From the NCBI GenBank assembly GCA_023284085.1, contig JAKVHY010000017.1, positions 52,348-116,347 of the forward strand: 64,000 nt of DNA, given 5' to 3'. The position numbers and the translations under genes were made by a program. The DNA comes from Shewanella benthica. Its GTDB lineage: Bacteria > Pseudomonadota > Gammaproteobacteria > Enterobacterales > Shewanellaceae. The notes under the pieces were generated by a model that ran no database searches, was not told the DNA's origin, and worked only from the letters and a program-made list of their open reading frames with translations. Shown here piece by piece: positions 25,311 through 33,631 of the stretch (the first letter of the stretch is position 1; the number at the start of each line of letters is the position of its first letter).

Positions 25311-27947
25311 ATGAATACCCAATACCGTAAATCTCTACCCGGCAGTAAACTCGATTACTTCGATACAGAGGCTGCCGTTAACGCTATCAGCCCGGATGCA
25401 TATCGCAAGCTGCCTTATTGCTCTCGTGTTTACGCCGAGAACCTAGTTCGTCGCTGCGAGCCTGCTAAGCTGACCGAATTACTCAAACAGATCATCGAGC
25501 GTAAGCAAGATCTGGATTTTCCCTGGTATCCGGCCCGCGTCGTGTGCCACGATATTCTTGGCCAGACGGCGTTAGTCGACCTGGCTGGTCTGCGTGATGC
25601 CATTGCCGCCAAGGGCGGCGACCCGTCTAAAGTCAATCCTGTGGTGCCGACTCAGCTGATTGTCGACCATTCCTTAGCGGTGGAGCACGCCGGATTTGAG
25701 AAAGATGCCTTCGAGAAGAACCGCGCCATCGAAGATAGGCGCAACGCTGACAGATTCCATTTCATCAACTGGACCAAAACTGCATTTAAAAACATAGATA
25801 TTATTCAGCCCGGTAACGGCATCATGCACCAGATTAACCTGGAGAAGATGTCTCCCGTTATCCAGTCCCGTGATGGGGTGGCATTTCCCGATACCTTGGT
25901 CGGCACCGACAGTCACACGCCACACGTTGATGCCCTCGGGGTTATCGCCATTGGTGTGGGCGGCTTAGAAGCTGAAAGTGTCATGCTGGGACGTCCTTCT
26001 TACATGCGAGTGCCCGATATTGTCGGCGTCGAGCTGGTGGGTAAACGTCAGAGCGGGATCACCGCGACGGATATCGTGCTGGCGATCACCGAGTTCTTGC
26101 GTGGTGAGAAAGTGGTATCGACCTATTTAGAGTTCTATGGCGAAGGCGCCAGGGCGCTGACATTGGGCGATCGCGCCACCATCTCGAACATGACACCCGA
26201 ATTTGGCGCCACTGCCGCCATGTTCTATATCGACGAGATGACCATAGAGTATCTTAAGCTGACAGGCAGGGAAGATAGCCAGGTAAAACTGGTCGAAAAC
26301 TATGCCAAGCAAGCTGGATTATGGGCCGATACGCTAAAAGATGCCGAGTACGAGCGTGTACTGCGTTTTGACTTGTCATCGGTTGGCCGTAACATCGCCG
26401 GACCTTCTAATCCCCATCGCCGTGTGTCGACAAGTGATCTTGCCAAGAAGGGGATTAGTGGTCATTACGATATGACTCAAGACGCCGATGGCAAAGACTT
26501 AATGCCAGATGGCGCCTGTATCATCGCCGCCATCACCAGCTGTACTAACACGTCAAACCCCCGCAATGTCATTGCAGCAGGCCTTATTGCCCGTAATGCT
26601 AATGCCAAGGGCTTGACCCGTAAGCCTTGGGTGAAAACCTCACTGGCACCTGGCTCCAAAGCCGTGCAGTTGTATCTCGAAGATGCCAAGCTGTTGTCAG
26701 AATTGGAGCAACTTGGCTTCGGTATTGTCGGTTTTGCCTGTACCACCTGTAACGGCATGAGCGGCGCGTTAGATCCTGTGATTCAAAAAGAAGTGATCGA
26801 CAGAGACTTGTACACCACGGCGGTGCTCTCAGGCAATCGAAATTTCGATGGTCGTATCCATCCCTATGCCAAACAAGCCTTCTTAGCATCACCTCCTCTG
26901 GTTGTCGCCTACGCGATTGCCGGTACCATTCGCTTCGATATCGAAAAAGATGTGCTCGGCAAGGATAGTCAGGGCAATGATGTGACCTTGAAAGATATCT
27001 GGCCCAGTGATGAAGAGATAGATTCCGTCATAGCTCAAAGTGTTAAACCTGAGCAATTTCGTAAGGTCTATGAGCCTATGTTCGATATTAAAGTCGAGTA
27101 CGGCAGTGACAACGACCCGCTATATGATTGGCGTCCACAGAGTACCTATATCCGCAGGCCTCCTTATTGGGAAGGCGCCCTCGCGGGCGAGCGTACCATG
27201 AAGGGTATGCGTCCTCTGGCTGTGCTTGGTGACAACATTACTACCGATCACCTGTCTCCCTCGAACGCCATCATGCTCGATAGCGCCGCTGGAGTTTATC
27301 TGGATAAGATGGGTTTACCGGAAGTTGACTTTAACTCCTATGCAACCCATAGGGGCGATCATCTAACGACCCAACGCGCTACTTTTGCTAACCCTAAGCT
27401 GTTTAATGAGATGGTGACTCAGCTCGGTAAGAATGGCCAAGCAGAGGTTAAGCAAGGCTCACTCACGCGTATCGAACCCGAAGGGATTGAGTCGCGTATG
27501 TGGGAAGCTATCGAGACCTATATGGCGCGTAAACAGCCTTTAATCATTATTGCCGGAGCCGATTATGGTCAAGGTTCATCACGTGATTGGGCCGCCAAAG
27601 GCGTACGCCTTGCCGGCGTCGAAGTGATTGTCGCCGAAGGTTTTGAGCGTATTCATCGCACTAACTTGGTGGGCATGGGGGTATTACCCGTGGAGTTTAC
27701 CGGTGGAAATAACCGCCATACCTATGGTATCGACGGCAGCGAAACCTATGATGTGATTGGCGAGCGCACGCCAGGTTCGGTATTGACGCTAATCATCACA
27801 CGTAAAAACGGTGAGCAAGTTGAAGTCCCGGTGAAGTGTCGTTTAGATACCGCAGAGGAAGTGACAATCTATGAAGCGGGTGGGATCCTACAGCGCTTCG
27901 CCCAAGACTTTTTAGAGTCTTCAACGAATAAAGAGTCTTCAACCTAG
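25311..27947 (+). CDS. acnD: Fe/S-dependent 2-methylisocitrate dehydratase AcnD
   Basis: Aconitase-family enzyme that, with PrpF, replaces PrpD and converts 2-methylcitrate to 2-methyl-cis-aconitate or its isomer. 878 residues from the second of two adjacent ATG codons (25308 and 25311; the RBS does not decide). The 4Fe-4S Cys ligands are in SCTNTSNP and CTTCNG in the middle third; GTDSHTPH and the C-terminal swivelling domain with GADYGQGSSRDWAAKG are clear. The C-terminus has a repeated ESSTNKESST ending, and its last codons are copied again downstream. It is followed by prpF after 140 bp. Confidence 0.95.
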   Translation: MNTQYRKSLPGSKLDYFDTEAAVNAISPDAYRKLPYCSRVYAENLVRRCEPAKLTELLKQIIERKQDLDFPWYPARVVCHDILGQTALVDLAGLRDAIAAKGGDPSKVNPVVPTQLIVDHSLAVEHAGFEKDAFEKNRAIEDRRNADRFHFINWTKTAFKNIDIIQPGNGIMHQINLEKMSPVIQSRDGVAFPDTLVGTDSHTPHVDALGVIAIGVGGLEAESVMLGRPSYMRVPDIVGVELVGKRQSGITATDIVLAITEFLRGEKVVSTYLEFYGEGARALTLGDRATISNMTPEFGATAAMFYIDEMTIEYLKLTGREDSQVKLVENYAKQAGLWADTLKDAEYERVLRFDLSSVGRNIAGPSNPHRRVSTSDLAKKGISGHYDMTQDADGKDLMPDGACIIAAITSCTNTSNPRNVIAAGLIARNANAKGLTRKPWVKTSLAPGSKAVQLYLEDAKLLSELEQLGFGIVGFACTTCNGMSGALDPVIQKEVIDRDLYTTAVLSGNRNFDGRIHPYAKQAFLASPPLVVAYAIAGTIRFDIEKDVLGKDSQGNDVTLKDIWPSDEEIDSVIAQSVKPEQFRKVYEPMFDIKVEYGSDNDPLYDWRPQSTYIRRPPYWEGALAGERTMKGMRPLAVLGDNITTDHLSPSNAIMLDSAAGVYLDKMGLPEVDFNSYATHRGDHLTTQRATFANPKLFNEMVTQLGKNGQAEVKQGSLTRIEPEGIESRMWEAIETYMARKQPLIIIAGADYGQGSSRDWAAKGVRLAGVEVIVAEGFERIHRTNLVGMGVLPVEFTGGNNRHTYGIDGSETYDVIGERTPGSVLTLIITRKNGEQVEVPVKCRLDTAEEVTIYEAGGILQRFAQDFLESSTNKESST

Positions 27948-28004
27948 AGCCATCAGCGGGGAAGGGAGTTTAAGTCTTCTACGTAGAGCAATCAGCGGCA
28001 AAGG
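27934..28004 (+). repeat. Duplicated acnD 3' end
   Basis: The 32 bases at 27934-27965, which include the last codons and stop of acnD, are repeated at 27973-28004 with five differences (period 39 bp). In the second copy TCT TCT ACG TAG still reads S-S-T-stop, with TCA/TCT and ACC/ACG synonymous. An additional AGTCTTCAAC at 27916-27925 inside the gene makes a third partial copy. Confidence 0.75.
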
Positions 28005-28089
28005 CATTAAAGTGTCTTTACCGCTTATAGCATAAACTGTGCTCTGGCTGTTTCTCACCTGTCTTCAAAAAGAACCAACTAGCATTGCA

Positions 28090-29358
28090 ATGGTAGAATT
28101 TATGACAAGTAACAAAGTACATTTACCACAGATAAAAGTGCCAGCAACCTATATGCGTGGCGGCACCAGCAAGGGCGTGTTCTTCTCGCTAACTGATTTG
28201 CCACAGGCGGCGCAGGTAGCTGGGGCGGCCCGTGATGCACTTCTTTTACGTGTTATCGGTAGCCCAGACCCCTATGGTAAACAGACCGATGGCATGGGCG
28301 GCGCAACTTCAAGCACCAGCAAAACGGTCATATTGTCGAAAAGCACTCAGGCCGATCACGATGTGGATTATCTCTTCGGCCAAGTGGCGATTGATAAGGC
28401 CTTCGTCGATTGGAGTGGCAACTGCGGGAATTTGTCCGCTGCGGTTGGCGCTTTCGCGATTCATGCGGGCCTAGTCGATGCCAGCCGTATTCCTGAAAAC
28501 GGTATAGCCGTGATACGAATCTGGCAGGCCAATATCAGTAAAACCATTATTGCCCATGTGCCTATCACCCATGGTGAAGTGCAGGAAACCGGTGATTTTG
28601 AACTCGATGGCGTGACTTTTCCGGCCGCTGAAATAGGTGTCGATTTTATTGACCCTGCAGATAAGCCCAAAGAAGGGGAGCCAGGCATGTTCCCCACAGG
28701 TAACTTGGTCGATGAGATAGAGCTTCCACCTGGCATGTTTAATAACAGCCTTGAGCCAAAAAAAATAGCTGCTACCATGATCAATGCTGGTATTCCGACC
28801 ATCTTCGTCAACGCCGAGGATATCGGCTATCGCGGTGATGAGTTGCAAGAAGCAATAAACGGTGATGTTAAAGCTCTGGAGATGTTTGAATCGCTGCGGG
28901 CTATTGGCGCTGTGCAGATGGGCTTGATTCAGCATGTGGAGGAGGCACAATCTCGTCAACATACACCCAAGATTGTCTTTGTCTCGCCAGCGAGCAGTTA
29001 CACCTCATCCAGTGGCAAGCAGGTTGAGCGCTCGCACATAGATTTCAATGTACGTGCCCTGTCCATGGGTAAGCTGCATCATGCCATGATGGGCACTGCT
29101 GCAGTAGCCATAGGCACGGCTGCTGTCATTCCCGGCACCTTAGTCAACCTAGCTGCGAACTCTGGCACTCAAATTAAAACCGGCACTAAAGCAGGCAGCC
29201 AAGCGGATTCAGTATGTTTTGGTCACCCTTCGGGTACTTTGAAAGTTGGCGCAGCGGCAGAACAGGTCGATGGACAATGGACTGTCACTAAGGTATCCAT
29301 GAGCCGCAGCGCCAGGATATTGATGGAAGGTTGGGTGCGAATACCAGATGAGAGTTAG
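28090..29358 (+). CDS. prpF: 2-methylaconitate cis-trans isomerase PrpF
   Basis: Diaminopimelate-epimerase-fold isomerase of about 422 residues that works with AcnD in the methylcitrate cycle. It begins with YMRGGTSKGVFF, the catalytic Lys lying in that motif, and shows GMGGATSSTSKTVIL, WSGNCGNLSAAVGAFAI, FVSPASSYTSSSG and VCFGHPSGTL. The start is either ATG 28090 or ATG 28102; the frame open from 28039 adds an unlikely leader. It is the last gene of the prp cluster and no terminator is evident. Confidence 0.94.
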   Translation: MVEFMTSNKVHLPQIKVPATYMRGGTSKGVFFSLTDLPQAAQVAGAARDALLLRVIGSPDPYGKQTDGMGGATSSTSKTVILSKSTQADHDVDYLFGQVAIDKAFVDWSGNCGNLSAAVGAFAIHAGLVDASRIPENGIAVIRIWQANISKTIIAHVPITHGEVQETGDFELDGVTFPAAEIGVDFIDPADKPKEGEPGMFPTGNLVDEIELPPGMFNNSLEPKKIAATMINAGIPTIFVNAEDIGYRGDELQEAINGDVKALEMFESLRAIGAVQMGLIQHVEEAQSRQHTPKIVFVSPASSYTSSSGKQVERSHIDFNVRALSMGKLHHAMMGTAAVAIGTAAVIPGTLVNLAANSGTQIKTGTKAGSQADSVCFGHPSGTLKVGAAAEQVDGQWTVTKVSMSRSARILMEGWVRIPDES

Positions 29359-29470
29359 CTTCGAATGAAACTTGATGAAATTTTTTGTTGCTGAAATTAG
29401 GTTGTATTGATACTTGATTGATTGTTGAAGGCCATAGTTTCATTGTTATCTATCGCTTGCAGCGGGCTTA

Positions 29471-29571
29471 TATGCAGATACTTCTGCGAGACGCTGCAAG
29501 TCCGTCCATGGAAGCTCTGCCAAAACATCCCTGTTTTGGAAGCTCACAGCCGCACCTACATTGGGTTATCC
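29471..29571 (+). repeat. Dispersed ~100-bp repeat, copy B
   Basis: Full-length relative of the element at 1709-1809, in the opposite orientation. The core 29514-29546 (GCTCTGCCAAAACATCC...) differs from the other copy at two of 33 bases, and the flanks match through CTTCTGCGA and CTACATTGGGTT. No coding capacity. Confidence 0.7.
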
Positions 29572-29615
29572 ACAATAAGGTTCTCTTTTTTTCTTGAGCC
29601 GGAATCCAGCTTTGT

Positions 29616-29641
29616 TGTAGGAGCGGCTTTAGCCGCGAATT
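29616..29641. repeat. REP-like palindrome
   Basis: TGTAGGAGCGGCTTTAGCCG then CGAA, with the perfect stem GCGGCT-tt-AGCCGC (29623-29636). It resembles the GTAGGAGCG...CGCGAA extragenic palindromes well known from Pseudomonas. No REP-associated transposase gene is in the window. Confidence 0.7.
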
Positions 29642-29735
29642 TGTAAGCTTCAACAAGACCCGTATTATTGCCTGCATCGACTAAAGTCGTGTTATGTTGC
29701 TAATGTCATTATCAATTTAAAACAGGGAGTTAAAA

Positions 29736-29960
29736 TTGAATATTAACGCGACGTTAATTGGGCAAGTACTTTTCTTTATATTATTGCTGATCCCGTTGTT
29801 TGGGTTTGTCTGCTACAAGGTGGGTAAGAAGAAAACCGAAAACCCTAAGATGGTAGGGTTTGTTGGTGCTGCATTGTCACTTTTCCCGCCACTAAATTTT
29901 GTATTTCTTGCCGTGCTGGTTTTAAAAAATGACCTGTCTGTAGATTTATCTGAGTCATAA
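29736..29960 (+). CDS. Small membrane protein with ATP-synthase-b-like N-terminus
   Basis: 74 residues with two hydrophobic segments (about 8-28 and 42-62) separated by KVGKKKTENPK. The start is TTG 29736 with AGGGAG six bases upstream. The first residues MNINATLIGQVLFFILL closely resemble the N-terminus of the F0 b subunit (E. coli MNLNATILGQAIAF), but the rest is unlike AtpF, which would continue into a long coiled coil. It could be a chimera that captured the atpF start region, or chance. The stop overlaps an ATGGAG copied from the methyltransferase gene (TAATGG). Confidence 0.6.
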   Translation: MNINATLIGQVLFFILLLIPLFGFVCYKVGKKKTENPKMVGFVGAALSLFPPLNFVFLAVLVLKNDLSVDLSES

Positions 29961-29995
29961 TGGAGCCTATTTAAAGAGTATGAAAAACAGCAGGG
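29960..29995 (+). repeat. Duplicated start of the methyltransferase gene
   Basis: ATGGAG followed by 30 bases (29966-29995) that match 30646-30675, inside the methyltransferase start, with one mismatch. Eleven bases are missing between the two parts. The copies flank the hydrolase gene 30003-30554, and this copy supplies that gene's RBS (CAGCAGGGAC). Confidence 0.85.
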
Positions 29996-30002
29996 ACGTT
30001 TC

Positions 30003-30554
30003 ATGAAAGTTCTAATAGTTTCTGATATTTTTGGAAAAACAGATGCATTAAAGAAAATCGCTTTAGCACTTTCCTGCTCTGTTGAGATATTCGATCCATA
30101 TCATTCAGAAATTATGAATTTCAGGGATGAGAAACAAGCTTACGACTATTTCTCATCAGAGATAGGACTCGAGAAATATACTCAAGCATTACTCGATCAT
30201 ATTAACGAATGTCACGAGCCGGTATATCTCATTGGGTTCAGTGTCGGTGCTGCTGCAATTTGGAATATTTCTAACCATGAAATGGCAAATAAGGTCTCTA
30301 AGGCGACTTGTTTTTATGGTTCACAAATTCGCAATAAGAAGCTTGTAAAGCCAAGGTTTCTGATAGATTTAGTGTTCCCAATATCTGAGCATCATTTCTC
30401 GGTAAATGAACTTATAGTCGGCCTCAATGGAACCGATAAAGTATCAATCCGGCAAGTATCCTTCCTTCACGGATTTATGAATAAATATTCTGAAAACTTT
30501 GATCAAAAAGGTTACGAACAAGAAATTTTATTATTGCGTGAAAATGTCATATAA
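30003..30554 (+). CDS. Alpha/beta hydrolase, dienelactone-hydrolase-like
   Basis: 183 residues, cytoplasmic. The beginning MKVLIVSDIFGKTDALKKIA and the nucleophile elbow YLIGFSVGAAAIW (G-x-S-x-G) fit a compact alpha/beta hydrolase. A late His in FLHGFMNKYS is a likely catalytic partner. The substrate is unknown. It is AT-richer than the core genes. It lies between two copies of the start of the next gene, so it probably arrived as a one-gene insertion. Confidence 0.7.
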   Translation: MKVLIVSDIFGKTDALKKIALALSCSVEIFDPYHSEIMNFRDEKQAYDYFSSEIGLEKYTQALLDHINECHEPVYLIGFSVGAAAIWNISNHEMANKVSKATCFYGSQIRNKKLVKPRFLIDLVFPISEHHFSVNELIVGLNGTDKVSIRQVSFLHGFMNKYSENFDQKGYEQEILLLRENVI

Positions 30555-30628
30555 AAAACGCTTCAGTGGCAATAAAAACCGCTTTGCTATTTTTACTTTA
30601 GCCGTGTTCCTTAGTTTCAATTAGATCC

Positions 30629-31408
30629 ATGGAGTCACTATTGAACCTATTTCAAGAGTATGAAAAACAGCAGGGGTGGAGAGATTGGTCGCGCTTCGTT
30701 GAGTTGATTCCGCTAACAGCTAACGATACTGTTATCGATCTCGGCTGCTCGGTCGGCGATGTCTCGCGGATGTTTTCTAGACAAGTTAAACATGTGGTTG
30801 GGGTCGATATAAATGATGAGTTTATTACCTTCTGTGATTCCAGAAAAAGCAGTAACGAAACCTTTAAATTGAGTGATTTCCTGAGTCTCAACTACCTTGA
30901 AATACAACGCTATTTTGGTGAGGTAAACGGCATATGGGCCAGCTACTCTTTATCTTATTTAAGCGATCCAATCAGTTATTTAACGTCATTATACTCGGTG
31001 TTAAACGAAGGAGGCTGGATTGCCTTGCTCGATGTGTCCTGCTTTATCTCAGGTAATCTGGCCAAAGACAGTAAGTATTACACCAGAGTGATGGCGTTTG
31101 AACAGGCGTCATATCGCTCTGGTTTATATGATTTTGACTTCGGCGGTAAGATGCAAGCTATGTTGGGTCAGGCTGGGTTTGATATCGTTCATGTTGATAA
31201 TGATGTATCTGATCCTGAGCTTAATTTTTCTGGTGCTGCGTCATTCGATGTTATTGAGGGTTGGTCAGCAAGGCTTGGCAGAATGAAAAAGCTAAGGGAG
31301 CTTTTAGGTGAAGAGTACGCCGAATTTTGTGATGAATTCCTCGCTAATCTTAGAGCTGATACTCACGATAAACGCGGCAATGTCAGGTTTGTAGTGGCTA
31401 AAAAGTAA
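30629..31408 (+). CDS. Class I SAM-dependent methyltransferase
   Basis: 259 residues. The SAM-binding motif I is VIDLGCSVGDVSRMF near residue 37, with motif II acidic residue in VVGVDINDEFI, then WASYSLSYLSDP (motif IV region) and LNEGGWIALLDV (motif V). It belongs to the Methyltransf_11/25 type; the substrate cannot be told. It starts at ATG 30629 (MESLLNLFQEYEKQQGW). The first 50 bases are partly duplicated 680 bp upstream. It is followed by a structured intergenic region and a second hydrolase. Confidence 0.85.
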   Translation: MESLLNLFQEYEKQQGWRDWSRFVELIPLTANDTVIDLGCSVGDVSRMFSRQVKHVVGVDINDEFITFCDSRKSSNETFKLSDFLSLNYLEIQRYFGEVNGIWASYSLSYLSDPISYLTSLYSVLNEGGWIALLDVSCFISGNLAKDSKYYTRVMAFEQASYRSGLYDFDFGGKMQAMLGQAGFDIVHVDNDVSDPELNFSGAASFDVIEGWSARLGRMKKLRELLGEEYAEFCDEFLANLRADTHDKRGNVRFVVAKK

Positions 31409-31461
31409 AATAGACCTCACCATTAATAATCAATCTTGGTTTAAGATTGAGGGGCAGCGAT

Positions 31462-31496
31462 ACCTGTTATGCCAAGCTCAATGAGCTAAAACAGGT
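31462..31496. other. Nested hairpin upstream of hydrolase gene
   Basis: ACCTGTT (31462-31468) pairs with AACAGGT (31490-31496), and inside it AGCTC (31475-31479) pairs with GAGCT (31483-31487). Just before it TCAATCTT/AAGATTGA (31430-31450) forms another stem. There is no T run. It may be the methyltransferase transcript end or a leader structure for the next gene. Confidence 0.45.
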
Positions 31497-31547
31497 TTGA
31501 AAGTTAGGCTGGTACCTGGGTGGTCATCCCCTCGCGGAAATGAAAAT

Positions 31548-32318
31548 ATGAATCGAATTTTAATACTCGTTATCGTCACCTATGTTGGACTCGGAGTCAT
31601 GCTCTACTTGATGCAGCGTAGCTTTATCTATTTTCCAACAGGAGCAGTAGAGCACAGGTTCGATGTAGTGGCATTTGAAAATGATGGTGCATCGACAACA
31701 AGCATCTTATTAAACAAGGGGCAGGATAAGGCGATTATCTATTTTGGTGGTAACGCCGAAAATGTGGCCTTTACAGCACCAGAATTTGAACAAGCATTTG
31801 AACGAGAATTGACGCCTTATTCGGTTTACTTGGTCAATTATCGAGGTTATGGCGGCAGTGAGGGCTCACCTAGCGAAGCTGCGTTATTGTCTGATGCTTT
31901 GGCGATGTATGACAGTCTGGTATCGACCCATGAGAGCGTATTCGTGATAGGTAGAAGCTTAGGCAGCGGCGTCGCAACTTATATCGCATCGGAGCGTCCG
32001 CTGAAGAAACTAGTCTTGGTGACCCCGTTTGACAGCATTCAAAGCATAGCCCAAAAACAATTTCCGTTTTACCCCATGTCCATACTACTCAAAGACAAGT
32101 TCAATTCGATAGAGCGTGCCGGGAACATCTATTCTGATACCCTGATTTTAGTGGCAGAGGATGATAAGGTCGTTCGCCGGATACACACAGACAAGCTTAT
32201 ACAATCATTGGTTAACCGCACTCCTGAGGTGGCCTTCATCGAAGGTGCCGGCCACAATGATATTTCTCAGTATTCTAGATATTATCAGTCAATATCAGCA
32301 TTTCTTAACTCTGATTAA
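31548..32318 (+). CDS. Membrane-anchored alpha/beta hydrolase (BEM46/ABHD13-like)
   Basis: 256 residues from ATG 31548; the in-frame TTG at 31497 is rejected. The N-terminus MNRILILVIVTYVGLGVMLY is a signal anchor, followed by RSFIYFPTG, typical of this group. The fold shows YFGGNAEN (oxyanion region), NYRGYGGSEGSPSE, the nucleophile in IGRSLGSGVATY, Asp in VAEDDKVV and His in GAGHNDIS. A serine hydrolase at the inner membrane or periplasm; substrate unknown. Confidence 0.85.
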   Translation: MNRILILVIVTYVGLGVMLYLMQRSFIYFPTGAVEHRFDVVAFENDGASTTSILLNKGQDKAIIYFGGNAENVAFTAPEFEQAFERELTPYSVYLVNYRGYGGSEGSPSEAALLSDALAMYDSLVSTHESVFVIGRSLGSGVATYIASERPLKKLVLVTPFDSIQSIAQKQFPFYPMSILLKDKFNSIERAGNIYSDTLILVAEDDKVVRRIHTDKLIQSLVNRTPEVAFIEGAGHNDISQYSRYYQSISAFLNSD

Positions 32319-32378
32319 TGAGCCGTACGGCTTCATTATTAAGTTGGCTGTTTAACCTCGTCTATGGAAAGGACACAC

Positions 32379-33602
32379 ATGTTATTTGAATCATCCCGTC
32401 ACGAATTGCTTACAGAAAGTCTATGGGATCAAGATCGTGTTCAGTCAGAAATTACATCAATAATTGATGATATTGAACAGTCGGTTTTACCTAATTCCAG
32501 TTGGCCAACGCATCCCCTCGACGCCGAGAGTTATTCTAATTCCGGGCCAAAATGGTCAGCATACGCAGGAGCGGCGGGATGCATTCATGCCCTACAGATC
32601 CTGAAATGCTATGGCTATCAAGTTAATGACTTGTCTCACTTACTTGCTGAAGTTCATCAAGCCTTCTTGAAAGCCCCTGATGTGTCAGTAGAGCCTGGTT
32701 TACAACTTGGGGAGATAGGCATACTCATGCCTGGGGTTTTAGCGCAGCCAGACAACTTGGCGTTAGCAGACAAGCTTTTACTGTGCATGGAAGCTACGCT
32801 AGATCTGCCCCTGTATGAGATCACGTCAGGGCAGAGTGGCATGATGCACGCTGCATTGGCACTTTATCGTAAAACCGGCGAAATTCGCTGGAAGAATGTA
32901 TACGTTAAAGGCGCAAAGTCACTCATGGATCATTGGCGGCAGGACTCAGAAACCCGAGAGTGGCTTTGGGAGAGCCAGGTCTTCGGCCCTAAAAGACATT
33001 ATTACGGTGCCTGTCATGGCATCACAGGCAATACCAATATTCTCTTGCAAGGCGTTGATCTGCTCGCGGATGACTTGACGGAGTTGATCATAGAACGCAC
33101 GGCAACCACGTTAACTATCTCGGCTAAAAGAGAAGGCTCGACTAAAAAAGAGGCGGAATTAGCCAACTGGATCCTGTGCAGTAAACCTAATATTGAAAAG
33201 CTGCTGGTGCAATGGTGCCACGGAGCGGCGGGTATTGTGACGGCTATGGCAAGAACGCCTCAAATCGATTCTCTTCATGCTAAGCAAGTCGACGAATTAC
33301 TCGCTCAGACTGGTGAGCTGGTATGGCAAGCCGGACCTTTGATGAAGGGCGCTAATATCTGCCACGGCACATCGGGTAACGGTTATGCCTTGTTATATTT
33401 ATATCTAAGGTGGGGAGATCCTGTTTGGTTAGACAGAGCAAGAAGGTTTGCCATGCACGCGATTGAGCAGTGCCAATCTTCCCGTTCACAATACGGTCAG
33501 GGTCGATATTCGCTATGGACGGGAGATGCCGGTCTCGCAATTTACTTACATCATTGTATGCACCCTGAAGCCGCTGCTATACCTGGCTTAGACTTGTTTT
33601 AA
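32379..33602 (+). CDS. LanC-like protein (orphan lanthionine-synthetase-C family)
   Basis: 407 residues with the alpha/alpha-barrel repeats of the LanC/LANCL family. The conserved glycine-histidine loops are YGACHGITGNTNILL (near 210), WCHGAAGI (Cys280) and ICHGTSGNGYALL (Cys328, His329), the last with SLWTGDAGLAIYL after it. The two Cys and the His are the zinc ligands of LanC proteins, so a zinc site is likely intact. ATG 32379 has AAAGGA five bases upstream. No LanB/LanM dehydratase, precursor peptide or transporter is nearby, so it is not a lanthipeptide cluster in the usual sense. LANCL proteins can add glutathione to dehydro-amino acids; a similar role is only a possibility. Confidence 0.87.
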   Translation: MLFESSRHELLTESLWDQDRVQSEITSIIDDIEQSVLPNSSWPTHPLDAESYSNSGPKWSAYAGAAGCIHALQILKCYGYQVNDLSHLLAEVHQAFLKAPDVSVEPGLQLGEIGILMPGVLAQPDNLALADKLLLCMEATLDLPLYEITSGQSGMMHAALALYRKTGEIRWKNVYVKGAKSLMDHWRQDSETREWLWESQVFGPKRHYYGACHGITGNTNILLQGVDLLADDLTELIIERTATTLTISAKREGSTKKEAELANWILCSKPNIEKLLVQWCHGAAGIVTAMARTPQIDSLHAKQVDELLAQTGELVWQAGPLMKGANICHGTSGNGYALLYLYLRWGDPVWLDRARRFAMHAIEQCQSSRSQYGQGRYSLWTGDAGLAIYLHHCMHPEAAAIPGLDLF

Positions 33603-33631
33603 TTCGTTCCTATTAATCTGCGATAAGCCTG

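Noticed and set aside
28461..28962. Two antisense ORFs under prpF
   Set aside because: Overlap each other and a clear gene; no supporting features.
29616..29700. Rho-independent terminator for prpF
   Set aside because: The stem GCGGCT-tt-AGCCGC has REP-type flanks (TGTAGGAGC, CGAA) and no T run, and is 260 bp beyond the gene.
32379..33602. Lanthipeptide biosynthesis cluster
   Set aside because: Only the LanC-like gene is present; no precursor peptide, dehydratase, protease or exporter is visible within 5 kb.
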